DNA from: Actinomadura harenae
GTDB lineage: Bacteria; Actinomycetota; Actinomycetes; Streptosporangiales; Streptosporangiaceae
Length of the DNA: 39,568 bases
Direction of reading: 5' to 3'
NCBI RefSeq assembly: GCF_003696215.1
Contig: NZ_RFFG01000075.1
Coordinates: 1-39,568, forward strand
Below are positions 30,085-37,269 of the stretch, one piece after another; positions within the stretch are counted from its first letter, which is position 1, and every line of letters starts with the position of its first letter. The position numbers and the translations under genes were made by a program. The notes beneath the pieces are model-generated. The model worked only from the letters and a program-made list of their open reading frames with translations. It was not told the origin of the DNA and ran no database searches.

Positions 30085-31593
30085 TTACTCCGCCGTGATG
30101 GTCACCGAGCCGATGTGCACCATTGCCGGTGGTGGGGGCGTACCCTCCTCGCGGTGTCCGCCTACGATCAGGGTCACCCGGAACGAGGTGTCTGACCAGG
30201 CCCCCTGGGCCCGCTGCTCCTGTACCAGGTTGGTGATCCCGTAGGAGAAGCTCATGCCTGCATGGTGCTCGGTGGTGTCGCCCATGTCCATGCCGTGGTG
30301 GTGGCCGTTGCCGAAGAAGGCCATGGGGCCGACGTAGTAGATCGTTTTGTCATGGGGCGGCTGGTCGTCGGGCAGGTTGAGGTAGACGTCGAAGACGAGG
30401 GGGGCGTCCTGCTCCCGCTCCACGTTCTTCAGGTTCAGGCTCAGGTGCCGGGGTTCGCCGGGGCCGGCCGCCAGCAGGGCCTGCGCCCCCGGCGGCGGCG
30501 TGGTCACCGTGCCTGTGATGCTGACCGTCGTCGGCGACAGATGAAGGGGCCCTGCCGAGGCGAGCGTGGTGCGGGTCACGGCCGGAGGTGCCGGGACTGC
30601 GGCCACAGCGGGCCGCAATGCGAGGGAGACGGGTGCAGGGTCATCCTCATAGCCGTAGCCCAGTTGGGCGACAGTGTCCAGGACGTCGTTGGCGGTCATA
30701 GTGACGAACCCCTTGCGATCGGGGTCGTAGAACCGGAAGGACCGGCTCAGCCAGGACTGATCGGTCGGGTTCAAGTGGCCCGGGGTGTCCAGCCAGCGCT
30801 TCCACAGCCGGTCGATGTTGCTGTGGTGGGCCCAGAAGACTGGATCTGCCGCCGCGCAGTCCGGGTCAGTCATCCAGCCCTTGGTGCAGTCGGCCAGTTC
30901 GTTGTAGCCCCCGGTGAAGACGTGGACCGGGTTATGGGGAAGCAGCTCGAGCTGGCCGAAGTCGGACCCCTCGTGCTGGAAGCCTGTCTGCGGCCCTCCA
31001 AAGCTTGGGTCGGGCGGGGGCGGGTAGCCGAAGTTGCCGAGCGTGAACGCCTGGGCGTGCGAGACGTACCTCGGCGGAATCTGGCCGCCGTCATTGATGC
31101 CCGCCCCGATCAGTCCGACACCCTGCTTCTTGTCGCTAGAGGTGTTCTCGTTGCGGTTCGGGTAGGGCAGGTACAGAGGGTTGACGGACCCGTCGGGCAG
31201 CGTGGGGGTTCGGAAGGCCAAGGGCAGGGTGGAGACCACGTTCAGGGGGCCGTCGCTGTAGTTCCAGTAGGGCACTGCCCACCCGGTGGGATCGGCCCCC
31301 GCCTCCTGGATGGCCTCCCGCACGATCTTCTCGAAGAACCAGAGGTACATGCGGTGCCAGGGGAAGAAGAACCAGGTGGCGTGCTGACACTGGTTCCAGT
31401 CGGCCCCCGGGGGCACCGGCGCCCTCGTCCCGTGGATGGCCGCCTGATAGCTCCAGCTCGTCGGGTCATCGGGCTTCCGCCCCCGCATGACCGCCACCGC
31501 TTTGGCGTAGTTGAGCATCACACTGCTGGAGAACGCCGTGGCCGGCTCCAGTGACCAGATACTCTGCCGAACCGCGACCGTGTTGTTGCCCAT
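30085..31593 (-). CDS. Tyrosinase/polyphenol oxidase of plant-type architecture
   Basis: The 502-residue type 3 copper enzyme has CuA ligands in AIHGTRAP, the Cys-x-His pair CQHATWFFFPWHRMY and its WHR. CuB ligands are in LPHNPVHVFTGG and DPVFWAHHSNIDRLWKRW. The Cys two residues before the second His can form the thioether seen in fungal tyrosinases. After the catalytic domain come a DWL-like segment (SWLSRSFRFYDPDRKGFVTM, DVLDTVAQLGYGYE) and a KFDV-like domain (LVFDVYLNLPDDQPP). This is the order of plant polyphenol oxidases. It oxidises phenols and/or o-diphenols. ATG at 31593 has AGAGGGG seven bases upstream; an ATG 21 bases earlier is the alternative. No signal peptide or MelC1-like caddie gene is present. 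Confidence 0.88.
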   Translation of the reverse strand: MGNNTVAVRQSIWSLEPATAFSSSVMLNYAKAVAVMRGRKPDDPTSWSYQAAIHGTRAPVPPGADWNQCQHATWFFFPWHRMYLWFFEKIVREAIQEAGADPTGWAVPYWNYSDGPLNVVSTLPLAFRTPTLPDGSVNPLYLPYPNRNENTSSDKKQGVGLIGAGINDGGQIPPRYVSHAQAFTLGNFGYPPPPDPSFGGPQTGFQHEGSDFGQLELLPHNPVHVFTGGYNELADCTKGWMTDPDCAAADPVFWAHHSNIDRLWKRWLDTPGHLNPTDQSWLSRSFRFYDPDRKGFVTMTANDVLDTVAQLGYGYEDDPAPVSLALRPAVAAVPAPPAVTRTTLASAGPLHLSPTTVSITGTVTTPPPGAQALLAAGPGEPRHLSLNLKNVEREQDAPLVFDVYLNLPDDQPPHDKTIYYVGPMAFFGNGHHHGMDMGDTTEHHAGMSFSYGITNLVQEQRAQGAWSDTSFRVTLIVGGHREEGTPPPPAMVHIGSVTITAE

Positions 31594-32037
31594 CCACTGG
31601 CCCCTCTCGCTCATCCCCGGCCCGGCTGCCCCACCGCCCCCAGGGACGTCCTGGGCCCGACAGGAGAAAATTGATCAATGCAAGAAGCCGCCATGCTCCT
31701 CTGTTCATAGAGGGTGGACGTATCGCGCATCACGAACATTCTTTCCCGATCGAATCGATCTCCGGGAAGCCCATACAGGCCTTATGGGCAGGCCGATTCC
31801 AGCCGTACAGCTTTCTACTGATCGATGGTGCGGGAGTCGGAACACCCCGCTGACCACGCAGTCATCGTTCCCACTTGCGATCCGGCCGGAACCTAGCAGT
31901 CGGCCACGTACGAGCAAGGGCTGGGCGGGGACGTGAATCGCTGTGTGTCGTCTCTTCGGCGGCGGGAGTTGTCGTGCCCCTCAGGACGCGTTGGTTCTTG
32001 GCGGCACGCTACGTCACCGGCCGACCTTCCCCGGTCC
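31594..32037. other. Intergenic region upstream of the polyphenol oxidase, with an inverted repeat
   Basis: No gene is supported here. GATCGA-a-TCGATC at 31750-31762 is a perfect inverted repeat with a one-base spacer, about 160 bases upstream of the oxidase start. It could be an operator. The stretch is less GC-rich than coding DNA around it. Confidence 0.4.
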
Positions 32038-32364
32038 TCAACGCACCGCCGGGGAGTTGTTCGCCGGCGCGGGAGCGTCGGCTACCAGCACGCCGCCGGT
32101 GCCCTCGGCCGGTTCGATCCGCCACCCCGGCGGCAGCACGTGCCTCACGCCCCGATCCCCCACCTGAGCCCCGTCGCACGCAATCCTCTCGGTGAAGGTC
32201 GCGTCGCTGAAGGATGTGAACCCGCGGAAGGTCGCGCCGGTGAAGTCCGCGTCCCCGTAGAAGGTCACGCTGCCAGAGGCCGCGTCCTTGGTGAAGGTCG
32301 CGCTGCAGACGATCGCGTCTCCAAGGAAGGTCGCACCGTGGGCTTCCCCCCGTTCCGCGGACAC
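32038..32364 (-). pseudogene. Pentapeptide-repeat protein fragment
   Basis: The leftward frame contains several A(D/N)LxF-type pentapeptide units with Phe in the centre: ATFLGDAIVCSATFTKDA, VTFYGDADFTGATFRGFTSF, SDATFTERIACDGAQV. A C-terminal segment HVLPPGWRIEPAEGTGGVL follows. Such C-termini end much longer right-handed-helix proteins. The N-terminal part is absent; an IS3 relic adjoins at 32408. The GTG at 32364 could start a short product, but truncation is more likely. Confidence 0.5.
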
Positions 32365-32407
32365 TCGATCTGAGTTGACCTTGATCAACTTGGGAAGGAA
32401 GTGTCTC

Positions 32408-32590
32408 GTGCCTTCACCACATCCGCCGGAGTTTCCGGCGTCGCGCTGTCGAGTTGGCGCGGTCTGGCGACAGGTCGGTCTCCGCGCTGGCCAAGAGCTT
32501 GGGTATCAGCCAGTCGTGCCTGTCGAACTGGATGCGCCAGGCCGACATCGAGGAAGGGCGCGTCGAGGGGCTGACCGCGGCCGACTTGAG
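32408..32590 (+). pseudogene. IS3-family orfA relic
   Basis: GTG 32408 gives the IS3 orfA start (MPSPHPPEF). One base shift later the frame reads RRRAVELARSGDRSVSALAK, SLGISQSCLSNWMRQADIEE and GRVEGLTAADL, the helix-turn-helix of an IS3 orfA. The leucine-zipper part and orfB are missing. It is probably the scar of an IS3 insertion next to the pentapeptide-repeat fragment. Confidence 0.7.
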
Positions 32591-32591
32591 G

Positions 32592-32819
32592 TCAGGGAGT
32601 GATTGTGCCGGATGGAGTTCCCTTCGGGGAGATGATGGTCGGGGACGGTGTCCCATAGATGCTGGGGGTCGGCTCGGGTGTGTCCGGGCGGTCCAGCCAG
32701 CCTTCGATGGGATGGCGGTCCAGTTCGGCAAACCACCAGAAGATCAGCCCGGCAGCGAGCGCGACGGCGGCCAAGGCCGCGATGTCGCAGCCACAGCCGA
32801 TTTTTTGTTTCCGGTTCAT
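32592..32819 (-). CDS. Small single-span membrane protein
   Basis: The 75-residue protein has a basic start with an A-rich codon run (MNRKQKIGCGCD), one transmembrane helix (about residues 13-32, IAALAAVALAAGLIFWWFAE) and a Pro/Thr/Ser-rich extracytoplasmic tail (DTPEPTPSIYGTPSPTIISP). GGAGAG lies about nine bases before the ATG, which supports this start over a longer upstream frame. No lipobox spacing is present despite the two cysteines. Function unknown; it sits between IS relics. Confidence 0.6.
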   Translation of the reverse strand: MNRKQKIGCGCDIAALAAVALAAGLIFWWFAELDRHPIEGWLDRPDTPEPTPSIYGTPSPTIISPKGTPSGTITP

Positions 32820-33322
32820 CGGTTGGTAGCTCTCCGGGGGAGTTCGGCCTCGGTCGCAACGGCCTGACGTCCTGGTGGATGCCGTGGAGCGTGCCGACTG
32901 CGGACCTGGCGTCATCGCCCGACCATTCTGTCCCATATGGATGGGCCTGCGTCGCCGAACCGTCCGCAACGGATGCGGCGGGCCGCGCAACCAGGTGCGG
33001 GTCGGGACGTCCACAGGTCGTGGAGAGACGCGTCGATGGCCTCGAGCAGCTGCGCGCGGAACTGGACAAGCTCGCAGTCCCCGCGCCGCCCAGCGGCAAA
33101 TGAAGGCGATGAGCTGCCCTCCCCGCCGTCCGCGCGCTTGTGTTACTTCATCACCCGGATACACGTTCTCGAGCCCTTGCCGGCGACCGAACCGGAGAAG
33201 ACGAAACCCCTGTGCCACCGGCTCTACTGACCGGTAGGCGGGTGTGAGGATCATCGGCACGGGACCCCGGCGTGGGCCTGAGGGCGCCCCTTCGGGTCTG
33301 TCCACTGGGAAGGCGAGCGAGG
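32820..33322. other. Region with short coding-like remnants only
   Basis: No complete gene is supported. Two plus-strand pieces look like gene ends: QVVERRVDGLEQLRAELDKL (stop near 33103) and LCYFITRIHVLEPLPATEPE with KTKPLCHRLY (stop near 33230). Neither has a matching start or an identifiable family. Confidence 0.35.
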
Positions 33323-33571
33323 ATGAAACTCACGATCACGGCCGAGGCGATGCTCCCGGCCTGGGTTGTCCCAGCCGCGCGCACCGCAGCCGCCAGCGCG
33401 GGACTGATGTACCTGCACTCCACCGGCACCGGGTGGATTGCCACCGCGGTCGCCTTGGCCGTCGGGGCCGGCTACGGGCAGATGATGTCGCAAGCCCGAC
33501 ACAGCCCCACGCATTCCAGCACACAAGCGACCAGCACTCCACAAAACGCGCGGGAGCGCGAGAGGAGATGA
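33323..33571 (+). CDS. Small membrane protein with two spans
   Basis: The 82-residue protein has two hydrophobic stretches (MLPAWVVPAARTAAASAGLM at about 10-29 and WIATAVALAVGAGYGQMM at about 38-55) and a Ser/Thr/Arg-rich tail (HSPTHSSTQATSTPQNARER). GAGCGAGG lies directly before the ATG at 33323. It converges on the second PIMT-like methyltransferase with 11 bases between stops. Function unknown; proximity to the peptide-methyltransferase pair may or may not be meaningful. Confidence 0.55.
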   Translation: MKLTITAEAMLPAWVVPAARTAAASAGLMYLHSTGTGWIATAVALAVGAGYGQMMSQARHSPTHSSTQATSTPQNARERERR

Positions 33572-33582
33572 GACCGCCGAGG

Positions 33583-34428
33583 TCAGGTGCTCTCGCGGCC
33601 AGTGGTGACGGGGCCGTCCGGCGGGTCGACTCGGATTGTCTGCCCGTCCGGGGTGACCGTCACGCTGTATCGGGCGAGGCTGGGACTGCCGGCCTGCTCC
33701 CACGCCGCGCGGGACTGCCGGATCTCGTCCTGGGACACCCGCTGGTCGCGCAGCGGCATGAACGCCGCCGGCGCCACGAACCGGCCCATGGCCGTCCCGT
33801 CCGGCCTCACGGTAAGGACCGAGTACACGCCTTCCGGGTGGACGGTGAGGGTCCACGGGACCACGATGAGCCCGCCCGGCCTGACCTGTTCCACCCACGT
33901 GTAGGGGACCTGGCGGACGGCGGCCGTCGCGATGAGCCGGTCGAAGGGCGCCCGGCGCGGACAGCCAGCCGTGCCGTCGCCGATGACGACCTCGACGGGA
34001 TACCCGGCGCCTTGGAGAACTTTCCGGGCGCGGTCGGCCAGGGCGGGATCGACCTCGATCGACGTGACGTTCTCGGCCCCGGCGAGACGCGCGAGCAGGG
34101 CGGCGTTATACCCCGTGCCGGTCCCGACCTCCAGGACCCGCATCCCCGCGGCGACGCGCAGATGCTCGAGCATCGACACCATGATGCTCGGCATGGTGCT
34201 CGAGCTCGTCGCGTAGATCCCGCGATCGGTGGCGGCGCCGTCGTCGACCTGCGTGATGACGGCGTCAGCGCCGTCGCACTCGGCCGCCCAGCGTTCCGGG
34301 TCGTCCCGCTTGCGCACCGGCACGGCCCAGCCGTCATCACGCCGCACCCAGATCACGTCGGGGATGAACTGCCTGCGGGAGACCGCAGCGACCGCGTCCC
34401 GGACGGCATCCCGCCCCGCGCGGGCCAT
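33583..34428 (-). CDS. PIMT-like SAM methyltransferase paired with a CxxC MGKH peptide
   Basis: The 281-residue protein belongs to the same PIMT-like group as the one at 14250-15515. It has FIPDVIWVRRDDGWAVPV, ADAVITQVDDGAATDRGIYA and TSSSTMPSIMVSMLEHLRVA, then the SAM motif MRVLEVGTGTGYNAALLARL. It continues NVTSIEVDPALADRARKVLQ, IATAAVRQVPYTWVEQVRPG and GGLIVVPWTL. The TSSSxxxP stretch replaces the substrate loop of housekeeping PIMT, as in peptide-modifying homologues. The ATG at 34428 overlaps the stop of a 41-residue peptide gene by one base (TGATG). Methylation of Asp in that peptide, with possible aspartimide or isoaspartate formation, is inferred from characterised RiPP-cluster PIMTs. 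It lacks the long C-terminal extension of the first copy. Confidence 0.8.
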   Translation of the reverse strand: MARAGRDAVRDAVAAVSRRQFIPDVIWVRRDDGWAVPVRKRDDPERWAAECDGADAVITQVDDGAATDRGIYATSSSTMPSIMVSMLEHLRVAAGMRVLEVGTGTGYNAALLARLAGAENVTSIEVDPALADRARKVLQGAGYPVEVVIGDGTAGCPRRAPFDRLIATAAVRQVPYTWVEQVRPGGLIVVPWTLTVHPEGVYSVLTVRPDGTAMGRFVAPAAFMPLRDQRVSQDEIRQSRAAWEQAGSPSLARYSVTVTPDGQTIRVDPPDGPVTTGREST

Positions 34429-34553
34429 CACTGCTTCCCCGAGCCGTTGCAGCCGACGCAGGTGATCTCGACAGGCTTGCTGTCGTGCGTGGTCGTGATC
34501 GTCCCTTTGCCCTGGCACATGCCGCAAGGCACCACTTTGCCGTGCTTCCCCAT
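34428..34553 (-). CDS. 41-residue CxxCxGxG peptide overlapping the PIMT-like gene (MGKH peptide 2)
   Basis: The peptide begins MGKHGKVVPCGMCQGKGTIT and has a second pair CVGCNGSGKQ at the end, separated by TTTHDSKPVEIT. The two CxxCxGxG units resemble the DnaJ cysteine-rich zinc-binding module, and one zinc ion could be bound by all four cysteines. Similar short proteins are common in actinomycetes. It shares the MGKH start and an HDS tripeptide with the peptide at 15512-15619, and both lie directly before a PIMT-like gene. The N-G in CNGSG is a classic isoaspartate-prone site, which makes a methyltransferase partner plausible. Substrate or precursor status is inference. Confidence 0.65.
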   Translation of the reverse strand: MGKHGKVVPCGMCQGKGTITTTHDSKPVEITCVGCNGSGKQ

Positions 34554-34580
34554 GGGGCGCCCTCCCGGTCTCGCAAGAGA

Positions 34581-34966
34581 TTACGACCGGCCCCAGGCCA
34601 GCGAGGGCATATCGAACGCGAATGTGGCGCCCTCCACGCCATGGAGGGCCTGGAACGCCACGAATCCTTCGCATTGCCCAGCGCCGCCGACATCATCGCG
34701 ACCAAGGCGCCAGCTTGGTGGCCGAGCCCCCAGACCCAGGCCCGCAGCGAACCTTGAGCCCGACCCTGGAGCGACCGCTCGTCCTTGTGGCGGGAATCGC
34801 GGGCTCGGTACGGGCCGCAAGGTCTCGCGATGGGTCCATCGCAGGGCCAGCGATCGTCCAGCACCTCAGGATTGACCTCGTTGCACTCACGTTCAGCGAT
34901 CTGCTGGAGAAGGGGCGGTAGGTGGTCGACAGGGGCGCCGGGACGCCGTGTCTGCGCGACAACCAT
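34581..34966 (-). pseudogene. Frameshifted gene upstream of MGKH peptide 2
   Basis: From ATG 34966 one frame reads MVVAQTRRPGAPVDHLPPLL and continues to SLRAWVWGLGHQAGALVAMM with SAALGNAKDSW. Near 34690 the signal moves to another frame, EGFVAFQALHGVEGATFAFD then MPSLAWGRS and TAA. Each part has good codon use only in its own frame. Family not recognised. Like the first MGKH module, this one is therefore preceded by a broken gene in the same orientation. Confidence 0.4.
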
Positions 34967-35333
34967 CTCGTCCCAGTTACTCCCTCGCTCGTGCTCTGAG
35001 TCCGGGAGGGTCAGGGGACCACGGGCTTCCCCAACACGTCCGCCGCCGCCATGCCCCTCAAGCGTCGGCCTGCTGACCCCACCACCGGTCTCGTCTGATC
35101 CTCGGCGACCGACGAGTCACTGAACGAGACTTCTGCCGTGACCACTCCCCCGCCATCGCTCCCGTGTTCACGTGAACCGACCGCGCCGCCGGGGCGTGCC
35201 GTCGGGGCGTGCCGTCGGCGTGGGCCTTGCGGCGGTTTCTATCCGGGCGTCTGATGTCGGGGACGGGCTCCACGATGACGCGGCTTGCGTTGTCGGTCGC
35301 GCTCCTTGGCCCCGGGCGCACGGCGGGACCGGT

Positions 35334-35612
35334 GTGGTGACCGTGCTGGTCGCCGAGTACGCGGCGTACCTGCTGGCGCTGTCGGCGGGTGGCATCCTCA
35401 CCGACCGGGCCGCGCGCCATCCGACCGCCAGGGTGGCATCCGTCGCGGCCCCGGTGGCAGCCAGCACGGTCTGGGCGGCGCCGATCGCCCCGAACACCAC
35501 CAACGTGGAAAGGCAGGCCCGTCTGCTTCTCGGGGCCACTGGCGGTGCGGTCAGGAATCCCGCGCGACGGGTGAGCCGGCAACGTCGGACGGGAGATCTA
35601 GGTGATCGGTGA
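35334..35612 (+). CDS. Possible small membrane-associated protein
   Basis: From GTG 35334 the frame VTVLVAEYAAYLLALSAGGI, LTDRAARHPTARVASVAAPV, AASTVWAAPIAPNTTNVERQ has very high third-position GC. The first part is hydrophobic (one span). Upstream the signal is unclear: a short frame from 35275 (MTRLALSVALLGPGRTAGPV) ends where this one begins, so a frameshift may divide one gene. It overlaps the Nudix start by 11 bases. Family unknown. Confidence 0.35.
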   Translation: MVTVLVAEYAAYLLALSAGGILTDRAARHPTARVASVAAPVAASTVWAAPIAPNTTNVERQARLLLGATGGAVRNPARRVSRQRRTGDLGDR

Positions 35613-36123
35613 AGTGGTCGTGCAGCGCAGCGCCCGCGGGCTGCTGGTGCAAGAGGGCAAGCTCGTGCTGATCAAGCGGACCAGACCAGGCCGCTCTCCC
35701 TACTTCGTGGCACCTGGCGGGAAGGTCGAGGACAGTGACCCGAGCGTGGCAGCCGCGCTGCGCCGCGAAGTACGCGAGGAACTCGGCGGCACCATCGGCA
35801 TCCCGACCCAGGTCCTGCTGATCACCGACGTGCTCGGGATCGGCAGCGAGGGCGTCCGCCGGCTGGGTGTGCAGCATTTCTTCGCCGCGGCGCTGCTGGG
35901 CTATGACCTGTCGGCGCGGGCGGGGCGGGAGTTCACCCGCCCCCACCCCCCCCCCCCCCGCACCAACGAAAAGGTGCACCAGCACCAGGACCCCGACGAG
36001 CTGGCCGCCGTCGACCTCAAGCCACCTCGACTGGCCGGCTACCTGGCTGCCAACCTGACCGCCGTCACCGCCGAGGCAACCCGGGCGGGCAGCGCCAGAC
36101 ACGATGAGCGAATGCTCCGGTAG
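35602..36123 (+). CDS. Nudix hydrolase with poly-C tract
   Basis: The 173-residue protein has a Nudix core RSPYFVAPGGKVEDSDPSVA then AALRREVREELGG. The metal-binding REVREELG is intact, but the loop before it is one residue longer than GX5EX7RE and has Asp where Glu is usual. VVVQRSARGLLVQEGKLVLI and DELAAVDLKPPRLAGYLAAN are typical flanks. The GTG at 35602 has GGGAGA upstream. A 14-base C tract (35946-35959) lies in the coding region, yet the frame after it is still coding-like, so the tract length here appears to keep the gene intact. The substrate is undetermined. Confidence 0.8.
   Translation: MIGEVVVQRSARGLLVQEGKLVLIKRTRPGRSPYFVAPGGKVEDSDPSVAAALRREVREELGGTIGIPTQVLLITDVLGIGSEGVRRLGVQHFFAAALLGYDLSARAGREFTRPHPPPPRTNEKVHQHQDPDELAAVDLKPPRLAGYLAANLTAVTAEATRAGSARHDERMLR
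35946..35959. repeat. 14-base cytosine homopolymer
   Basis: An uninterrupted run of 14 C inside the Nudix gene encodes consecutive prolines (HPPPPR). Such tracts slip easily, so the gene could be phase-variable, or the length could be a sequencing artefact. Confidence 0.85.
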
Positions 36124-36169
36124 TTGGGCCCACCACGCGAACGGCGATGTTCGCCACACGGCGGCTTGT

Positions 36170-36673
36170 TCAGGGCTTTGCGCGCATCAGCTGGTCGTAC
36201 TCGGCGTGTGGCTCCAGTCCGACGGCGGCTCGTCGCTGGTCCAGTTCGCCGGGTTCTTCGATGGGGTAGGGTTCCCAGCTTCCCGCGTTGTCGGTGTACT
36301 GCGTTCCGAAGACCTGCTGGTGCCCTTCGGCCACGCGGACCCGATCGGTGAGGTAGGCCAGGCACCAGGCTTTGGCCTCGCCATCCTGAACGGCCTGGCG
36401 CAGCATCTCCAGGCAGGACCGCTGGAACTCCAGGTCGTGATCTGAATGCTGGGCCAAAAGCCAGGCGCCTTCCGCCCCCGGCTCCCCGACCAGGCTCGCC
36501 CCTGGCCAGCCGTGCTCGCTGATGACGCCCTTCAGCCACTCGGTGTTGTCGGTGCGCACGTCCGCCCACGCATCCTGAGGTTCCGAGCCTCGGCTCGGCG
36601 GGGACTGTTTGATGGCGTCCTGGTCCACTGCGACTCTCCGGAGAAGTTCCCGCCTCAACTCATCGTCGACCAT
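36170..36673 (-). CDS. DUF6624-like protein
   Basis: The 167-residue soluble protein has the pattern of the DUF6624 family. These are MVDDELRRELLRRVAVDQDA, TEWLKGVISEHGWPGASLVG, GAWLLAQHSDHDLEFQRSCL, EMLRQAVQDGEAKAWCLAYL and TDRVRVAEGHQQVFGTQYTD. The QHSDHD and DRVxVxxGxxQxFGTQ motifs are the most conserved part. The ATG at 36673 is fixed by GGGAGGAG six bases upstream; a longer frame begins 13 codons earlier with an Arg-rich, unlikely start. The biochemical function of the family is not known to me. It stands alone. Confidence 0.75.
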   Translation of the reverse strand: MVDDELRRELLRRVAVDQDAIKQSPPSRGSEPQDAWADVRTDNTEWLKGVISEHGWPGASLVGEPGAEGAWLLAQHSDHDLEFQRSCLEMLRQAVQDGEAKAWCLAYLTDRVRVAEGHQQVFGTQYTDNAGSWEPYPIEEPGELDQRRAAVGLEPHAEYDQLMRAKP

Positions 36674-36840
36674 GAGCACTCCTCCCGGTGAACGGCGTCG
36701 CCTCGTTCTCATATCACCACGCTCAACGGTGCAAGGTGCGAACCTCGACCAGATCCCGGGCCGACGTCAGAGCCGTGGAACACCTGGGCTGCGCTCGACA
36801 ACAGGGAGGCCGTCAGGGGGCCGAGCGGTATCGTCCGAGC

Positions 36841-37192
36841 GGTGGCGGACCACGTCGCCCCTGTCGCCTACTTCAACAACCTGCCCACGATCACCGCCGC
36901 GTCCGGCTGGTCGCTGGCCCCGTCCACATGCCGCCCTCACCGCCCTGGACGCTGATGATCGACGGACAAATCGTCGGTACCAGGGACTTCGCACGCGCCG
37001 CCCGAGCCGTGCAGGTCAGCCTGATCCGCAGCGCCGTGCCCGCCTCGGCCCGTCGGGCCGTCGGGCCGTCGGGCCGTCGCGCAGCGGGCCGAGGAGCTCA
37101 CCGCCACCCTGCACGTCGCCTGGACAGCTGGACCGCCTGCTCCTCGCGCCGAGACCAGCAGGCGCCCCGTGCAGGCCGAGCCCCCGCGTTGA
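36841..37192 (+). pseudogene. Broken gene with an 8-bp tandem repeat at the frame change
   Basis: Coding-like pieces occur in three successive frames: HVAPVAYFNNLPTITAASGW from 36841, LMIDGQIVGTRDFARAARAV with QVSLIRSAVPASARRAV from about 36950, and RRAVAQRAEELTATLHVAWT from 37067 to TGA 37190-37192. The second change of frame falls on three tandem copies of cgtcgggc (37051-37074) plus a partial fourth. Gain of one unit or loss of two would join these frames. Family not recognised. Confidence 0.45.
37051..37079. repeat. 8-bp tandem repeat (cgtcgggc)
   Basis: Three full units and a five-base partial unit, located at the point where the coding frame shifts in the broken gene at 36841-37192. 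Confidence 0.85.
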
Positions 37193-37269
37193 CCCTCGCG
37201 CCCCAAAGTTCGGCTGTTAGCCTCGCAGCCTTCGCGGCCCCGACCGCACCACCTGTCAGAGAGGCCAGC

